From: CBDCVN01 sp965223045
GTDB lineage: Bacteria; Deinococcota; Deinococci; Deinococcales; Trueperaceae
NCBI GenBank assembly: GCA_965223045.1
Contig: CBDCVN010000013.1
Span: 2,418,001-2,482,000 of the forward strand
DNA: 64,000 bases
Direction: 5' to 3'
The notes under the pieces were generated by a model. The model was not told the DNA's origin. It saw only the letters and a program-made list of their open reading frames with translations, and did not search any database. Below, piece by piece: positions 43,548-53,216 of this stretch. A program made the position numbers and the translations under genes. Position 1 is the stretch's first letter; each line of letters opens with the position of its first letter.

Positions 43548-44705
43548 TTAGCTTACTAAAGCTTCAAGAACCGCTTGACGGGTAATACCACCAATAATTC
43601 TATTGTGCTTGTTTACTACAGCTATGGGTAAAGAGCTAGCAGAAGAAAGAGGTAAAATATCTTCTACAGTAGTATCTGTGTTGACTGTAGCAGGTTTACC
43701 TTTTTTTAAGGCGTCAGCAAGGTTGGGCTGGTTTTGGGCTAGCTCGAGTGTAACAACCCCTGCACACTGACCACCATTATTAAGTACAAAAGCTATCTCA
43801 GTACCCTGTCTTCTCATAGCTTCTAAAGCAGTTTCACTACTATCACTTAAGTAAATGATTGTAGCTTTATGCATGACAGATTGAGTGGTAAGCACCTTAG
43901 CACGATTAACATCTCTGACAAAATCAGCAACATAATCATTAGCAGGCTGACGTAAGATTTCTTCTGGCGTGCCTAGTTGGACTAATTGTCCATCTTTCAA
44001 TATAGCAACTCTATCACCTAAACGCAGTGCCTCATCTAAGTCATGAGTTATAAATACTATTGTTTTGTGTAATTCTTGTTGAAGTTTAATAAGTTCATCT
44101 TGCATTTCACGGCGAATAAGTGGATCAAGAGCACTAAAAGCCTCATCCATCAGTAAAATTTCTGGATTAGTACATAGTGCTCTGGCCAAACCTACTCTTT
44201 GTTGCATACCACCACTTAACTGACTGGGGCGCGAATTTTCATAGCCCCCTAGTCCTACAGCCTGAGTCCAATAAAGCGCTTGTTTCTTTCGCTGTTCTGC
44301 AGAAATGCCCTGAACATTAAGGCCATAGGCCACATTTTGCAACACTTTTTTATGAGGGAATAAGGCAAAGCGTTGAAAGACCATACTCATTTTTTGTCGG
44401 CGCAATTGCTGTATTTGTTGCTTGCTAAGAGTTAAAATGTTGTAACCTTCAATAAGCACTTCACCATCTGTTGGCTCAATAAGACGGTTAAGGCAACGAA
44501 TGAGCGTTGACTTACCACTTCCTGAAAGCCCCATAACTACAAAGGTTTCACCTTTTTTGATATCAAGGCTAATGTTATCGAGGCCAACTGTGTGTTTGGT
44601 CTTTTTTAGTACTTCATCTTTAGAGACACCCTCTTTTACCTTTGCCAGTACATTTTGAGGCCTAGCTCCAAATATCTTATAAAGATTTTTAACTTCAATG
44701 AGCAT
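43548..44705 (-). CDS. proV: Glycine betaine/proline ABC transporter, ATP-binding protein
   Basis: A 385-residue ABC ATPase. Walker A VMGLSGSGKSTLIRCLNRL, signature QLSGGMQQRVGLARAL, Walker B ILLMDEAFSALDPLIRREMQ and the switch HDLDEAL are present. A CBS-domain pair lies in the last 110 residues (about 270-385, SASSLPIAVVNKHNRIIGGI), which in OpuA-type transporters senses ionic strength. It energises osmoprotectant uptake. Its start is 16 bp downstream of the permease stop. Confidence 0.95.
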   Translation of the reverse strand: MLIEVKNLYKIFGARPQNVLAKVKEGVSKDEVLKKTKHTVGLDNISLDIKKGETFVVMGLSGSGKSTLIRCLNRLIEPTDGEVLIEGYNILTLSKQQIQQLRRQKMSMVFQRFALFPHKKVLQNVAYGLNVQGISAEQRKKQALYWTQAVGLGGYENSRPSQLSGGMQQRVGLARALCTNPEILLMDEAFSALDPLIRREMQDELIKLQQELHKTIVFITHDLDEALRLGDRVAILKDGQLVQLGTPEEILRQPANDYVADFVRDVNRAKVLTTQSVMHKATIIYLSDSSETALEAMRRQGTEIAFVLNNGGQCAGVVTLELAQNQPNLADALKKGKPATVNTDTTVEDILPLSSASSLPIAVVNKHNRIIGGITRQAVLEALVS

Positions 44706-44721
44706 TTATAATCACCCTTGT

Positions 44722-45654
44722 CTAGGTGTGGACTTTAACTTGGTCAAAGCGTTTACCATATGCTGCTGTTACACGATCAAAAATAATAGCTAGTGCTAAA
44801 ATAGCCAATCCTGCCTCTAGGCCATGTCCCACATTACCATTGTTAAGGCCACGTAATACTTGTGCTCCTAAACCCCTTGCTCCAATCATAGAGGCAATTA
44901 CAGCCATAGCGATAGCCATCATGATAGTTTGATTAAGCCCGGCCATTAGAGTTGGTAATGCTAAAGGAACTTTGACTCCCCAAAGTACTTGACTAGGAGT
45001 GGCACCAAAGGCCTCTGCTGCCTCTACAACTTCAGGATGGACTAAACGGATACCTAGGTTGGTTAAGCGGATAATAGGAGGTAAGGCATAGACACAGATG
45101 GCAAATATAGCTGCTACATTGCCCAAACCTAGGAAAAATACTACAGGGATAAGATAAACAAAAGGCGGCATTGTTTGCATAGCATCAAGGAAGGGATTAA
45201 GTATTCTCTGCACAAAATTACTGCTAGCCATAATTAAACCTAGGGGTATGCCTATAACAACAGATAAGAAAATAGATATGAACATAATAGCCAAAGTAAT
45301 CATAGTTTCATCCCACAACCCAAACATAGCCACAGCTAGCAGTGAGAGCATCATAAGTAAAGTTGGGACAGCTTTACGTAGAGCGCTCCAAGCTATAAAC
45401 CCCACTAACAAAATTACTAACCACCAAGGTAACCACTCGAGCCCCCGTTCAAGCTGACGCAGGACAAAAAGAATCCTATCATTAACTGAGTCGAACACAT
45501 TACCATATTGCTCTACTAAGTTTTTTAACCAAGGGTTAATCCATTCCTTTAAGGGTACTTGACAAGCCTTTTCAGGAAAATCCCAAAAGGAGTTCCCTTC
45601 CATCAATTTGCCCCAACAATTTTGTAACCAATTGTTTAAGTTTTCTATTTTCAA
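44722..45654 (-). CDS. proW: Glycine betaine/proline ABC transporter, permease
   Basis: A 310-residue membrane protein. A hydrophilic N-terminus with one helix (WWLVILLVGFIAWSALRKAV) is followed by the binding-protein-dependent transport fold (MQTMPPFVYLIPVVFFLGLG, then EAAEAFGATPSQVLWGVKVP, the EAA loop with the coupling helix). This corresponds to ProW/OpuAB. Upstream lies a 169-bp gap, so the proWV part may have its own promoter apart from proX-dinB-cdd. Confidence 0.95.
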   Translation of the reverse strand: MKIENLNNWLQNCWGKLMEGNSFWDFPEKACQVPLKEWINPWLKNLVEQYGNVFDSVNDRILFVLRQLERGLEWLPWWLVILLVGFIAWSALRKAVPTLLMMLSLLAVAMFGLWDETMITLAIMFISIFLSVVIGIPLGLIMASSNFVQRILNPFLDAMQTMPPFVYLIPVVFFLGLGNVAAIFAICVYALPPIIRLTNLGIRLVHPEVVEAAEAFGATPSQVLWGVKVPLALPTLMAGLNQTIMMAIAMAVIASMIGARGLGAQVLRGLNNGNVGHGLEAGLAILALAIIFDRVTAAYGKRFDQVKVHT

Positions 45655-45823
45655 GGTAAACCGCCAATCTAAGAGAGTAAAGAGGTAGGCACATCACTAA
45701 TGGATACAACTATTGATCTTGTAGGCAATTGACTTAATTTACTTAGAATCAAGTTAGACGTTTATACAGATAATGCGTAACGATTTAGTGTTTCTTGCAA
45801 TAATTAGCTAAAGGACAATTAAA

Positions 45824-46234
45824 TTAGAACGATTCAAAGATTTTGTGCCAATAGTAAGGTTGTACTTCTCGTAATGGTACAGACAACCATTTTGTTGGGT
45901 CGTCAGCTCGAGGTACAGCTACTTGTACATCTCCTCCCCAATAGGCTAAACGCTCTTGACATATGCCACAAGGTGCAAGGATGACGAATGGTTCAGTTTC
46001 AACTTCTCGAGACAAGCAAATAGTTCCTGTAATTGCTACACCAAGCTTATGTGCTTCACAAATGCAACCTGTTTCTATGCACAGCTCAGCCTGGTCACTA
46101 TGGCAAGCAACGTAAACGCTAGTTAGTATATTGCCATCAGTTGTGTACATAGCTGCAGCTGCTCCCCAACCTTTTGGATACCTTGAATTTGCCAGCTCTG
46201 CTGCTGCATTGTAAAGCTTTTGATCAATTGTCAT
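45824..46234 (-). CDS. Cytidine-deaminase-like protein
   Basis: A 136-residue zinc-dependent nucleoside deaminase fold. The zinc and catalytic residues appear as C and E in ELCIETGCICEAHK and the two cysteines in APCGICQERL. The CIETG form rather than C/H-A-E marks a divergent subgroup often annotated as cytidine deaminase. It sits between dinB and the proW gene in the transporter region, 6 bp after dinB. Whether its substrate is cytidine or a xenobiotic base is unknown. Confidence 0.78.
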   Translation of the reverse strand: MTIDQKLYNAAAELANSRYPKGWGAAAAMYTTDGNILTSVYVACHSDQAELCIETGCICEAHKLGVAITGTICLSREVETEPFVILAPCGICQERLAYWGGDVQVAVPRADDPTKWLSVPLREVQPYYWHKIFESF

Positions 46235-46240
46235 GATGCT

Positions 46241-46726
46241 TTAGTAACTAGCTGGTCCAAGGCCTGAGAATCTGCGCCAAGTAGCTATATTTCCTGCATG
46301 TATAGCAATATGTGTAGTGAGAACATGAACGAACCAATCACGCTCAGTAGGTAATTTGTCTTTAAGAAAATCACTGTGACAGGGGTTTGCTAGAAACTCT
46401 TCATCCAAAGCTTGAAACGAGCTTAACAACTTTGGAAATACAGAATTTACTGCTGCAACCAAATCTACTTTGCTAGGTAATGCTTGATCTAATTTAAGTG
46501 GAGGGGCAGTGTAAAAAAAGAGTGAATACCAATTTTCTGGAACAGAAGAACTGTTGCCTAGATACTTATTGGCATCGTCAGTTTCAACAGCTAAATGACC
46601 AAGGCACCAACCCGGCGAGTTGATGCCTTGGTCTTGATGAAGATAAAGTTTACTCTGAGGAATATCTTTTACAAGATTATTGAGATATTCTAGGAGGAAA
46701 CGATTGAGGTTAGCAATGGAATTCAA
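46241..46726 (-). CDS. DinB-family protein
   Basis: A 161-residue four-helix-bundle protein of the DinB/YfiT type. GINSPGWCLGHLAVETDDAN in the middle, and WFVHVLTTHIAIHAGNIATW then RRFSG, hold histidines that form a metal site (GHL, THI, IHAGN). Such proteins are thiol transferases or of unknown role. It starts 2 bp after the proX stop and is followed by cdd after 6 bp, so all three share a transcript although they are functionally unrelated to transport. Confidence 0.78.
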   Translation of the reverse strand: MNSIANLNRFLLEYLNNLVKDIPQSKLYLHQDQGINSPGWCLGHLAVETDDANKYLGNSSSVPENWYSLFFYTAPPLKLDQALPSKVDLVAAVNSVFPKLLSSFQALDEEFLANPCHSDFLKDKLPTERDWFVHVLTTHIAIHAGNIATWRRFSGLGPASY

Positions 46727-46728
46727 TG

Positions 46729-47733
46729 TTAGTTTAGGGAATCTAGGACTTTATCAGCCACCTCATCAGAAACCCAATCTGACCACAATAATTCTGCCCC
46801 TTGCAAAAAGCGTACAGCAGCATCTTCAGCTTCTATGCCTTCTTCACGCATAATACCAAGGAGTTTATTAACAATGCCTTGATCAATCTCATAAGCCTTA
46901 AGAAAACCTATAACCTCAGCAGGTGCTTCCTCAGAAAACTCTTTACCTATTGTAATATTAATAATACCTGTAGGATAAGCACAACCTTTGTCACTTTCCC
47001 AGCACTCATCGCTGTATTCAGGCTCTTCTAAAAGGACCATATCTAGAGTACCTAATAGCCACGTGGGTCCCCAGTAATAGGTTACTATTGGCTCACCTTT
47101 GTTATAAATTGCTTCAATTTCACTGTCAAAAGCTGCACCTGAACCGGGGTTAAAGTTGGTAAAGCTATCAGTTAAGCCATAGGTTTCTAACTTTTGGTTA
47201 TTAACTCCCTCACATTGCCAACCAATAATACAGTTGTAGAAACGACCTTTTTCGGGCTCTTCGGGATCAGTAAATATTTCGGCATACTTAGGTAGGTCAA
47301 AGACAGATTCAAGATCGGGGGCCAGCGGGGCAATATCGCGTTCAGGATCGCCTTCTATAACATAGCGAGGTACGAACCAGCCCTCGAGTGCATCAGTACT
47401 ATGACCTAAATCAACAACATCTCCATCTTCTAGAGCTTCATAATATACCTCCGGAGCATTGTTGGCCCATAATTCCATATATACATCTAGATCACCGCGT
47501 GCCAAACCTTGGATCATTGGCACCGTAGCACCCGGAATATCATCTGTACTACAGCCAAAACCTTCTTCTAAAATATAACGAGCTATAGCATTGTGCAGTT
47601 GTGCACTATCCCAATTAAGCCCTGCAAAAACAATGTCACGATCTAAATTACCACAATCCTCAACGGCTAGGGTTTTTCCTAAAATACTAAGGGCTAATAA
47701 GCTAAAAATGATTATCTTTAACTTTTGCTTCAT
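46729..47733 (-). CDS. proX: Glycine betaine/proline ABC transporter, substrate-binding protein
   Basis: About 334 residues. The signal peptide is MKQKLKIIIFSLLALSILGK. The mature protein has the OpuAC pattern: DIVFAGLNWDSAQLHNAIAR, EGFGCSTDDIPGATVPMIQG, LDVYMELWANNAPEVYYEAL, and EPIVTYYWGPTWLLG, with aromatic residues that line a quaternary-amine pocket. Start chosen at 47733, which has AAGGAAT upstream. First gene of an operon with dinB and cdd. Captures glycine betaine, proline betaine or similar osmolytes outside the membrane. Confidence 0.93.
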   Translation of the reverse strand: MKQKLKIIIFSLLALSILGKTLAVEDCGNLDRDIVFAGLNWDSAQLHNAIARYILEEGFGCSTDDIPGATVPMIQGLARGDLDVYMELWANNAPEVYYEALEDGDVVDLGHSTDALEGWFVPRYVIEGDPERDIAPLAPDLESVFDLPKYAEIFTDPEEPEKGRFYNCIIGWQCEGVNNQKLETYGLTDSFTNFNPGSGAAFDSEIEAIYNKGEPIVTYYWGPTWLLGTLDMVLLEEPEYSDECWESDKGCAYPTGIINITIGKEFSEEAPAEVIGFLKAYEIDQGIVNKLLGIMREEGIEAEDAAVRFLQGAELLWSDWVSDEVADKVLDSLN

Positions 47734-47886
47734 TAAGTCATTCCTTTCCATAGCATATCAATTATCATTAATTTTGCCTTTTTAGCATATCTACATACAA
47801 ATACCATGAAACTTCTGCAAAAATCATAGTCTGATAAGTTATCCTCATGATACCTAGCCAATTATAATTATTTGAGTTAGGAATTT

Positions 47887-49140
47887 CTAAGAAGGCATGG
47901 GAAACTGCTTAGCAAGTTCTATAACTTCTAGTTTTATGGTTTCTGTAGCTTCACCTTTTAAAGAGCGGTCTATAAGTTCTGCTATTTTGGGCATTTCGCT
48001 TTCTGTTAGACCTCTAGTAGTTACAGCAGGTGTGCCAATGCGTATGCCTGAGGTAACGAAAGGTGATTTAGTATCAAAAGGAATAGTATTTTTATTAATG
48101 GTAATGTGCACCTTATCAAGCAAGCTCTGGGCTTTTTTACCACTCATATTTAAAGAGGACATTACATCAACTAGAAAAACGTGATTATCTGTGCCACCCG
48201 AGACAATGCGGTAGTTGCGCTCTTGCAAAGCTTTAGCCAAGGCTTTAGCGTTTTTAACAATCTGCTTTGCATAATCTTTAAACTCTGGTTGTAGAGCTTC
48301 AAAGAAGGCTACTGCCTTGCCAGCAATCACATGTTCTAAAGGACCACCTTGAGTACCGGGGAACACCATTTTATCAACCTTTTCTCCAACCTCTAGATCA
48401 TTAGATAGGATTAAACCAGCTCTTGGTCCGCGCAGAGTTTTGTGGGTAGTTGTTGTCACTACGTGAGCGTGTGGTAGTGGGTTAGGGTGCATTCCACCAG
48501 CAACTAAACCAGCTATATGAGCCATATCTACCATAAGATAAGCCCCCACTTCATCAGCTATTTGTTTAAAAGTTGCAAAGTCAAGAATACGGCTGTAAGC
48601 CGAGGCTCCAGCAATAATCATTCTTGGCTTGTGCTCTTTAGCTATTGCTAGTACAGAGTCATAATCAATATATTCAGTGTCTTTATCTACACCATAAGAC
48701 ACAACATGATAATTTATGCCTGAAAAGTTAACAGGAGAGCCGTGAGTTAAATGTCCTCCTTGGGACAAGTTCATACCCAAAACAGCATCACCTTTTTGCA
48801 AAAGCGCATAGTAAGTAGCTAAGTTGGCTGAAGAACCTGAATGGGGTTGTACATTTGCCCACTCAGCACCAAATAGTTCCTTGGCTCTATCAATAGCTAG
48901 TTTTTCTACATGATCAACAATCTCACAACCACCATACCAACGCTTGTTAGGATAGCCTTCTGCATATTTATTGGTAAGAACGCTGCCCACAGCCTCCATA
49001 ACTTGTTTACTAACAAAATTCTCGCTAGCAATAAGTTCTAAACCATCGCGTTGTCGTGCATACTCTTGCTCTATGTACGCAAAGGTATCTTCATCACGTA
49101 AGCTTGTGTTAAGAAGTTTGGTTGCTGTTAGGGTGCTCAT
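47887..49140 (-). CDS. glyA: Serine hydroxymethyltransferase
   Basis: A 417-residue PLP enzyme interconverting serine and glycine with tetrahydrofolate. LELIASENFVSKQVMEA, RYY-like NKRWYGGCEIVDHVE, GLVAGGMHPNPLPHAHVVTT then TTHKTLRGPRAGLILS with the PLP lysine (HK) are family signatures. Start at 49140 (MSTLTATKLL) fits the normal length. A longer frame to 49287 has no family match. Its start lies near korA. No glycine riboswitch is visible upstream. Confidence 0.96.
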   Translation of the reverse strand: MSTLTATKLLNTSLRDEDTFAYIEQEYARQRDGLELIASENFVSKQVMEAVGSVLTNKYAEGYPNKRWYGGCEIVDHVEKLAIDRAKELFGAEWANVQPHSGSSANLATYYALLQKGDAVLGMNLSQGGHLTHGSPVNFSGINYHVVSYGVDKDTEYIDYDSVLAIAKEHKPRMIIAGASAYSRILDFATFKQIADEVGAYLMVDMAHIAGLVAGGMHPNPLPHAHVVTTTTHKTLRGPRAGLILSNDLEVGEKVDKMVFPGTQGGPLEHVIAGKAVAFFEALQPEFKDYAKQIVKNAKALAKALQERNYRIVSGGTDNHVFLVDVMSSLNMSGKKAQSLLDKVHITINKNTIPFDTKSPFVTSGIRIGTPAVTTRGLTESEMPKIAELIDRSLKGEATETIKLEVIELAKQFPMPS

Positions 49141-49377
49141 AAGTGATTTAGTATATATTAGGCTCGAGTTTTTCTCAAATGAACGCCCTGTTACCATACA
49201 CAAGTTGCCACTACCATTACCACCAAACGTATTGACATAAACAATATGCCCTTTAGGTGTGTAAATGTAAAACAGCAGCCACCCCACACCAGTTTCTAAC
49301 TAGGCTAGAGACTGCCAATACTTTTGCTGTGTTGAAAAGTTCTTGGTCAACAAGCTTTGAAAAAATTAAACAACTAA

Positions 49378-51195
49378 TCAGACTAAATACTCTTGATAAG
49401 GAACAAAAAGATCTGTTTTACCGGCTAATTGTTCAGCTACTCCATTAACTATATGATGAGGCATAAAGGGTTCACCATCATACTTACGGATGTGACCATC
49501 AGCTTTTATGCCAGTTTCACTTCTCATGTAACGAGAAAATTGTCCTGAGTAGTTATTTTCTACTATAATAACTCGCTTAGATTTAGAAAGTATGTTGGAA
49601 ACTTCTTCACCATGAAACGGCACGATCCATTTTATGGCTAATTGATTGGCGGTAACTCCCTGGTCTTTGAGTTGCTCAATAGCTTCTCTTATAACACCAT
49701 AAGTTGAGCCCCACCCTACTAGTGTCACCTCAGCATCTTCTGGCCCTTCTAGTTCTGGAGGAGTGATGTCTTTAGCTACATGTGCAAACTTACGAGCGCG
49801 TTTCTCTACCATTTTACGGCGTATGTGGGGATTGGTGAACTCATCACTTATAAGTACTCCATCCTCATCATGTTCGTCACTAGCAGTAATGTGTGCATAA
49901 CCTGCTAGGCCGGGTGTAGCTCGAGGAGAAATACCAGTTTCAGTGTTTAAAAAGCGTTTGTAGCCGCTACCTTCTCTAGTGCCAGGGTCAGCGAGTTCAC
50001 CATCAGCAACGACTTTAGGCTCAGTTATAAGTTCGCCACGGTCAATATTAGGCTGCATATTAATATAATCTGGATCTACACTAAAGGTGCCTTCAGAAAT
50101 AAGTAAATCAGAGATTACAATGCCAGGGCACTGAGCTTTATCAGTCAGATTAAATATCTCAGGCATAGTACTAAAAGCATCTAAAGCATTTCTTGGAGCT
50201 ACAATAAAACGCTCAAAATCACCTTGACTAGCTCCTAAAGCTTGCCACAGATCACCTTGCTCTGTTTTAGTAGGCACACCTGTAGAGGGGCCAGCACGTT
50301 GTACATTTATAAATACACAAGGCACTTCCATTATTGCTGCCATACCAATGGCTTCAGTCATTAGGGCAAAACCACCACCAGAGGTTGCGCACATGGATCT
50401 AGCACCTGTATGACCAGCCCCTATAGTCATATTAGCCACAGCAATTTCACTTTCAGCTTGACGTACCATTATATCAAGCTCTCGAGCATTTTTAGCCATC
50501 CAGTGAAGCACCCCTGTAGAAGGACTCATAGGATAAGCACAATAAAACTTAACCCCTGCAGCAGCCCCACCCATTGCTAAAGCCTCATTACCAGTCCAAA
50601 CTGCCATTGGTTTGGGATTAGTGGGGACTGTAAAAGGAAAAGGCTCAAAGTTTTCTTTGGCAAAATTATAGCCTGCTTGTGCAACGCCAACATTTTCATC
50701 AATTACAGCCTGCCCTTTACGCTTAAACTGTAAGGTAAGTGCATCTTCTAAAACTTTGAAATCAAAGCCTAATAAGGCAGTGGTAACTCCTAAAGAAACC
50801 GTATTTTGTACTAATTTATTTTTGTTGTTGTCTGTAAGCTCAGCTACCGGCATAGGGCAAAGTATGGCCCCTTCATTAGCTTCTCCAGGCTTTACAGTGT
50901 TACTATTATAAATAATTCTTGTTCCTGCACCCATATGCTTTAAATGCCTATTCATAGTGTCTTGGTTTAAGCAAACTAAAAGATCAATTTTATCACCGTG
51001 GTTATGTATGGCTTTATCACTACTACGAATAGTAAGAAAGATATGACCACCACGTATAATAGATTGATAAGCATTGTAAGCATAGAAATGAAGGCCACGG
51101 CGTACAAATGTACGAGCTATGATATTACCCGGTGTAGCAATACCTTGTCCTGCCGCTCCACCAATACTCATAACAAAGTCGAAATTTTCACTCAT
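49378..51195 (-). CDS. korA: 2-oxoacid:ferredoxin oxidoreductase, fused gamma-alpha subunit
   Basis: A 605-residue subunit. The N-terminal gamma-like domain (about 1-180, SIGGAAGQGIATPGNIIART and YNAYQSIIRGGHIFLTI) is fused to the alpha domain (GNEALAMGGAAAGVKFYCAY then RQAESEIAVANMTIGAGHTG and GPSTGVPTKTEQGDLWQAL). The enzyme oxidatively decarboxylates a 2-oxoacid such as 2-oxoglutarate, giving acyl-CoA and reduced ferredoxin. The beta subunit that carries thiamine diphosphate (korB) is normally adjacent but is absent on either side: glyA lies downstream and hsp20 upstream. Confidence 0.92.
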   Translation of the reverse strand: MSENFDFVMSIGGAAGQGIATPGNIIARTFVRRGLHFYAYNAYQSIIRGGHIFLTIRSSDKAIHNHGDKIDLLVCLNQDTMNRHLKHMGAGTRIIYNSNTVKPGEANEGAILCPMPVAELTDNNKNKLVQNTVSLGVTTALLGFDFKVLEDALTLQFKRKGQAVIDENVGVAQAGYNFAKENFEPFPFTVPTNPKPMAVWTGNEALAMGGAAAGVKFYCAYPMSPSTGVLHWMAKNARELDIMVRQAESEIAVANMTIGAGHTGARSMCATSGGGFALMTEAIGMAAIMEVPCVFINVQRAGPSTGVPTKTEQGDLWQALGASQGDFERFIVAPRNALDAFSTMPEIFNLTDKAQCPGIVISDLLISEGTFSVDPDYINMQPNIDRGELITEPKVVADGELADPGTREGSGYKRFLNTETGISPRATPGLAGYAHITASDEHDEDGVLISDEFTNPHIRRKMVEKRARKFAHVAKDITPPELEGPEDAEVTLVGWGSTYGVIREAIEQLKDQGVTANQLAIKWIVPFHGEEVSNILSKSKRVIIVENNYSGQFSRYMRSETGIKADGHIRKYDGEPFMPHHIVNGVAEQLAGKTDLFVPYQEYLV

Positions 51196-51406
51196 TTTTC
51201 ACACCAATCTGTACAAGGGTTTTTACTTTAATTAATATACCTAAATTCTCCATGCAGTTTTCTACATTTTGTTGTATGAACTTTATACAACAATTATAGG
51301 ATCTATTCCTAGAGTCATATTTAAAACATTAAAACACAGAAAGGTACTTATTATCAAGACAAATCTTGCTTTACAATTAGTTTAAAGGCCTTAGAGCACA
51401 CTATAA

Positions 51407-51832
51407 CTATTTTGCTTTTGGCATATGAAGCACTAAAAGTCCTTCACGTAAATGCGCCGTTGCATTTTCACGTTGGGCCTCTGCTGGCAAAGTTATAGTA
51501 CGCTGCACTATTCCTGTGTTGCGTTCTTGTTTAAGCATGGTGACTTTTTTATCTTCAGGTTCAAAAGATTCACGAATTGCTGCAATAGTAACGTTTCTGC
51601 CCTGAACTGCTATCTCAAGATTACCCTGTGAAACTCCGGGCAAATCGATAATAAGTTGAAAAGCGTCTTCGTACTCCAGCAGATCAACTTTGGGGATATC
51701 ATGCCCAAGCTGCTCACTAAGCTTATTGACATGTTCACGCAAGGCTAGGATTTGCCTTATATCTTTATTAGTCTCAGGATCCTTGCTTGGAGTAACAAAG
51801 GTATCAAGTTCCATAAGCTCATTATAATACAT
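51407..51832 (-). CDS. Small heat-shock protein (Hsp20/alpha-crystallin)
   Basis: A 141-residue holdase chaperone. The alpha-crystallin domain spans about 45-141 (FQLIIDLPGVSQGNLEIAVQ, RNTGIVQRTITLPAEAQREN then ATAHLREGLLVLHMPK). The I-x-I/V tail that normally follows is missing because the protein ends at PKAK, just after the domain. A start at 51814 (MELDT) is possible. No HAIR-like site lies upstream, so it appears not to be in the HspR regulon. Confidence 0.85.
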   Translation of the reverse strand: MYYNELMELDTFVTPSKDPETNKDIRQILALREHVNKLSEQLGHDIPKVDLLEYEDAFQLIIDLPGVSQGNLEIAVQGRNVTIAAIRESFEPEDKKVTMLKQERNTGIVQRTITLPAEAQRENATAHLREGLLVLHMPKAK

Positions 51833-52216
51833 CTAAAACAATGTGCTGTACCTTATGGTAAATAGGGCTTAAATTCTAGGAGGCTAGATAGCAGCTTAAA
51901 GGTTATTGAAAGGTGCTATTAACAGTTTAGATAAACAAATGAATGAACTTATTATAGGGGATATTTTGCCAGCAGGTAAGCTTTTAAAAATAGCTAATTG
52001 GCAATTTATCAATTATAGAAGGTATAACGTGGTGCTAATTATGAAATATTGAGCAGCTTATAAGCTGTGCTTGGCCTCTACATAGTTAAGAACCTTCAAT
52101 TTTAGCTTTGAGCCAAAGTTAGCTAAAGTGCAAGACTTGCCCTCATTCTATTTTTCGATTTCTTATCCCTCATTACCTTCCTCTTTATTTAACTGCTTCC
52201 TCAATACCTTCTTCAG
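51833..52216. other. Gap between hsp20 and a membrane protein gene
   Basis: A 384-bp AT-rich region. A 37-codon frame starts at an ATG near 51941 (MNELIIGDILPAGKLLKIAN) and looks like a possible remnant, but I cannot link it to any family. It holds no tRNA and no clear terminator. Confidence 0.3.
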
Positions 52217-53029
52217 TCATTGAGCTGAAGCATCTTCAACTTCAATCTTTGCAAGCTCCTGATCAGAAGTTACAACATCCCCTTCACTAACATACACTTC
52301 AGTAACAGTTCCTGTTAATGGTGAAACAATATCCTGAGCAAAACGCATCCTGAACAACGTTTGCCCCTTTTGTACAGAATCTCCTGCAATTACTAGTGCT
52401 TTCCTTACTTTTATTTCAACATATTTATTAGGGGAGAAAAATCTAGAGTTATTTTGGATAGTTAGAGATACTTCACCTTTGGCTTGAACAGCTCTTATTT
52501 CTGATTGATCTTTTAGGGAAGCTGTTATTGCATCTATTCCTTTATTAGCAACTGCTTCTATAGCATTATCAATAGGAATACTTACTCGTTCACTAGTAGG
52601 AGTTGATTCCTCTTCAGCTAAACCTGATAGGAGAAAAAGTAGCATCTGAGTAACTTGCTCCCCTAAACTAGTATTAGCAGGAGTTTGGTTAATTAAGCTA
52701 TAAGAGCTACTTAAGGCAATTTCTGCTTCATTAAAATCCTTATTTACCACTGCTGTCATAGCATCCTCTATAGGTATAAGAACTCTATCTACTGTTTTAG
52801 CTGGACTAGTAGAATTTAAAAATTCAGTTGCTTCAGCAAGAGTAGTTTGGTACTGTGAAGTATCAGGGTTAGCATATTGTCCACTTTTTCCCCAGCTTGC
52901 ACTTAATAAAAGAGTAAATAATAAGATACCACCTAAAACTACAGTCACTATAAATCCATTGCGAATTGTACTTGATTCTATTAGATACTGACGGTCAACC
53001 TCTAGTTTGGAAGTTTTTGCTCCTGACAT
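52217..53029 (-). CDS. Membrane-anchored barrel-sandwich (lipoyl-like) protein
   Basis: A 270-residue protein. One helix near residues 25-45 (GFIVTVVLGGILLFTLLLSA) anchors a domain containing two repeats of a similar helical motif (RVLIPIEDAMTAVVNKDFNE and RVSIPIDNAIEAVANKGIDA). The C-terminal 65 residues have a biotinyl/lipoyl-like barrel-sandwich fold (AGDSVQKGQTLFRM, IVSPLTGTVTEVYVSEGD). The modified Lys motif is absent (MRFAQD stands in its place), so it resembles an HlyD-type adaptor rather than a carrier. Partner genes are not present. Confidence 0.7.
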   Translation of the reverse strand: MSGAKTSKLEVDRQYLIESSTIRNGFIVTVVLGGILLFTLLLSASWGKSGQYANPDTSQYQTTLAEATEFLNSTSPAKTVDRVLIPIEDAMTAVVNKDFNEAEIALSSSYSLINQTPANTSLGEQVTQMLLFLLSGLAEEESTPTSERVSIPIDNAIEAVANKGIDAITASLKDQSEIRAVQAKGEVSLTIQNNSRFFSPNKYVEIKVRKALVIAGDSVQKGQTLFRMRFAQDIVSPLTGTVTEVYVSEGDVVTSDQELAKIEVEDASAQ

Positions 53030-53045
53030 TAGTGAACTCCTTACT

Positions 53046-53182
53046 ATCTATACTAAAAACAGGTTAAAACTGAACATTTGAAAAGCTCAGACAGTGGAGA
53101 ATTAGAAAAACAGGTAGAAGATAGGTCACTATCCTGAGTATGATTAATATATACTAAAAATGGGTTATTTTGAACATTTTAT
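53046..53182. repeat. Two direct copies of the repeat-end motif
   Basis: ATACTAAAAACAGGTTAAAA then CTGAACATTTG lies near 53050, and ATACTAAAAATGGGTTATTT then TGAACATTTT near 53151, in the same orientation about 100 bp apart. Both match the right end of repeats at 3653-3776 and 34577-34694. They lie directly upstream of the membrane protein start (53029) and next to an IS5-type element. Confidence 0.5.
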
Positions 53183-53216
53183 GTTCGCTACACCTTAAAT
53201 CTTGCAAACTACTCTA

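Noticed and set aside
47752..47886. Possible riboswitch upstream of proX or downstream of glyA
   Set aside because: I found no conserved riboswitch core or paired stems beyond chance.
49141..49287. N-terminal extension of glyA
   Set aside because: It has no match to serine hydroxymethyltransferases, and the remaining protein has the normal length.
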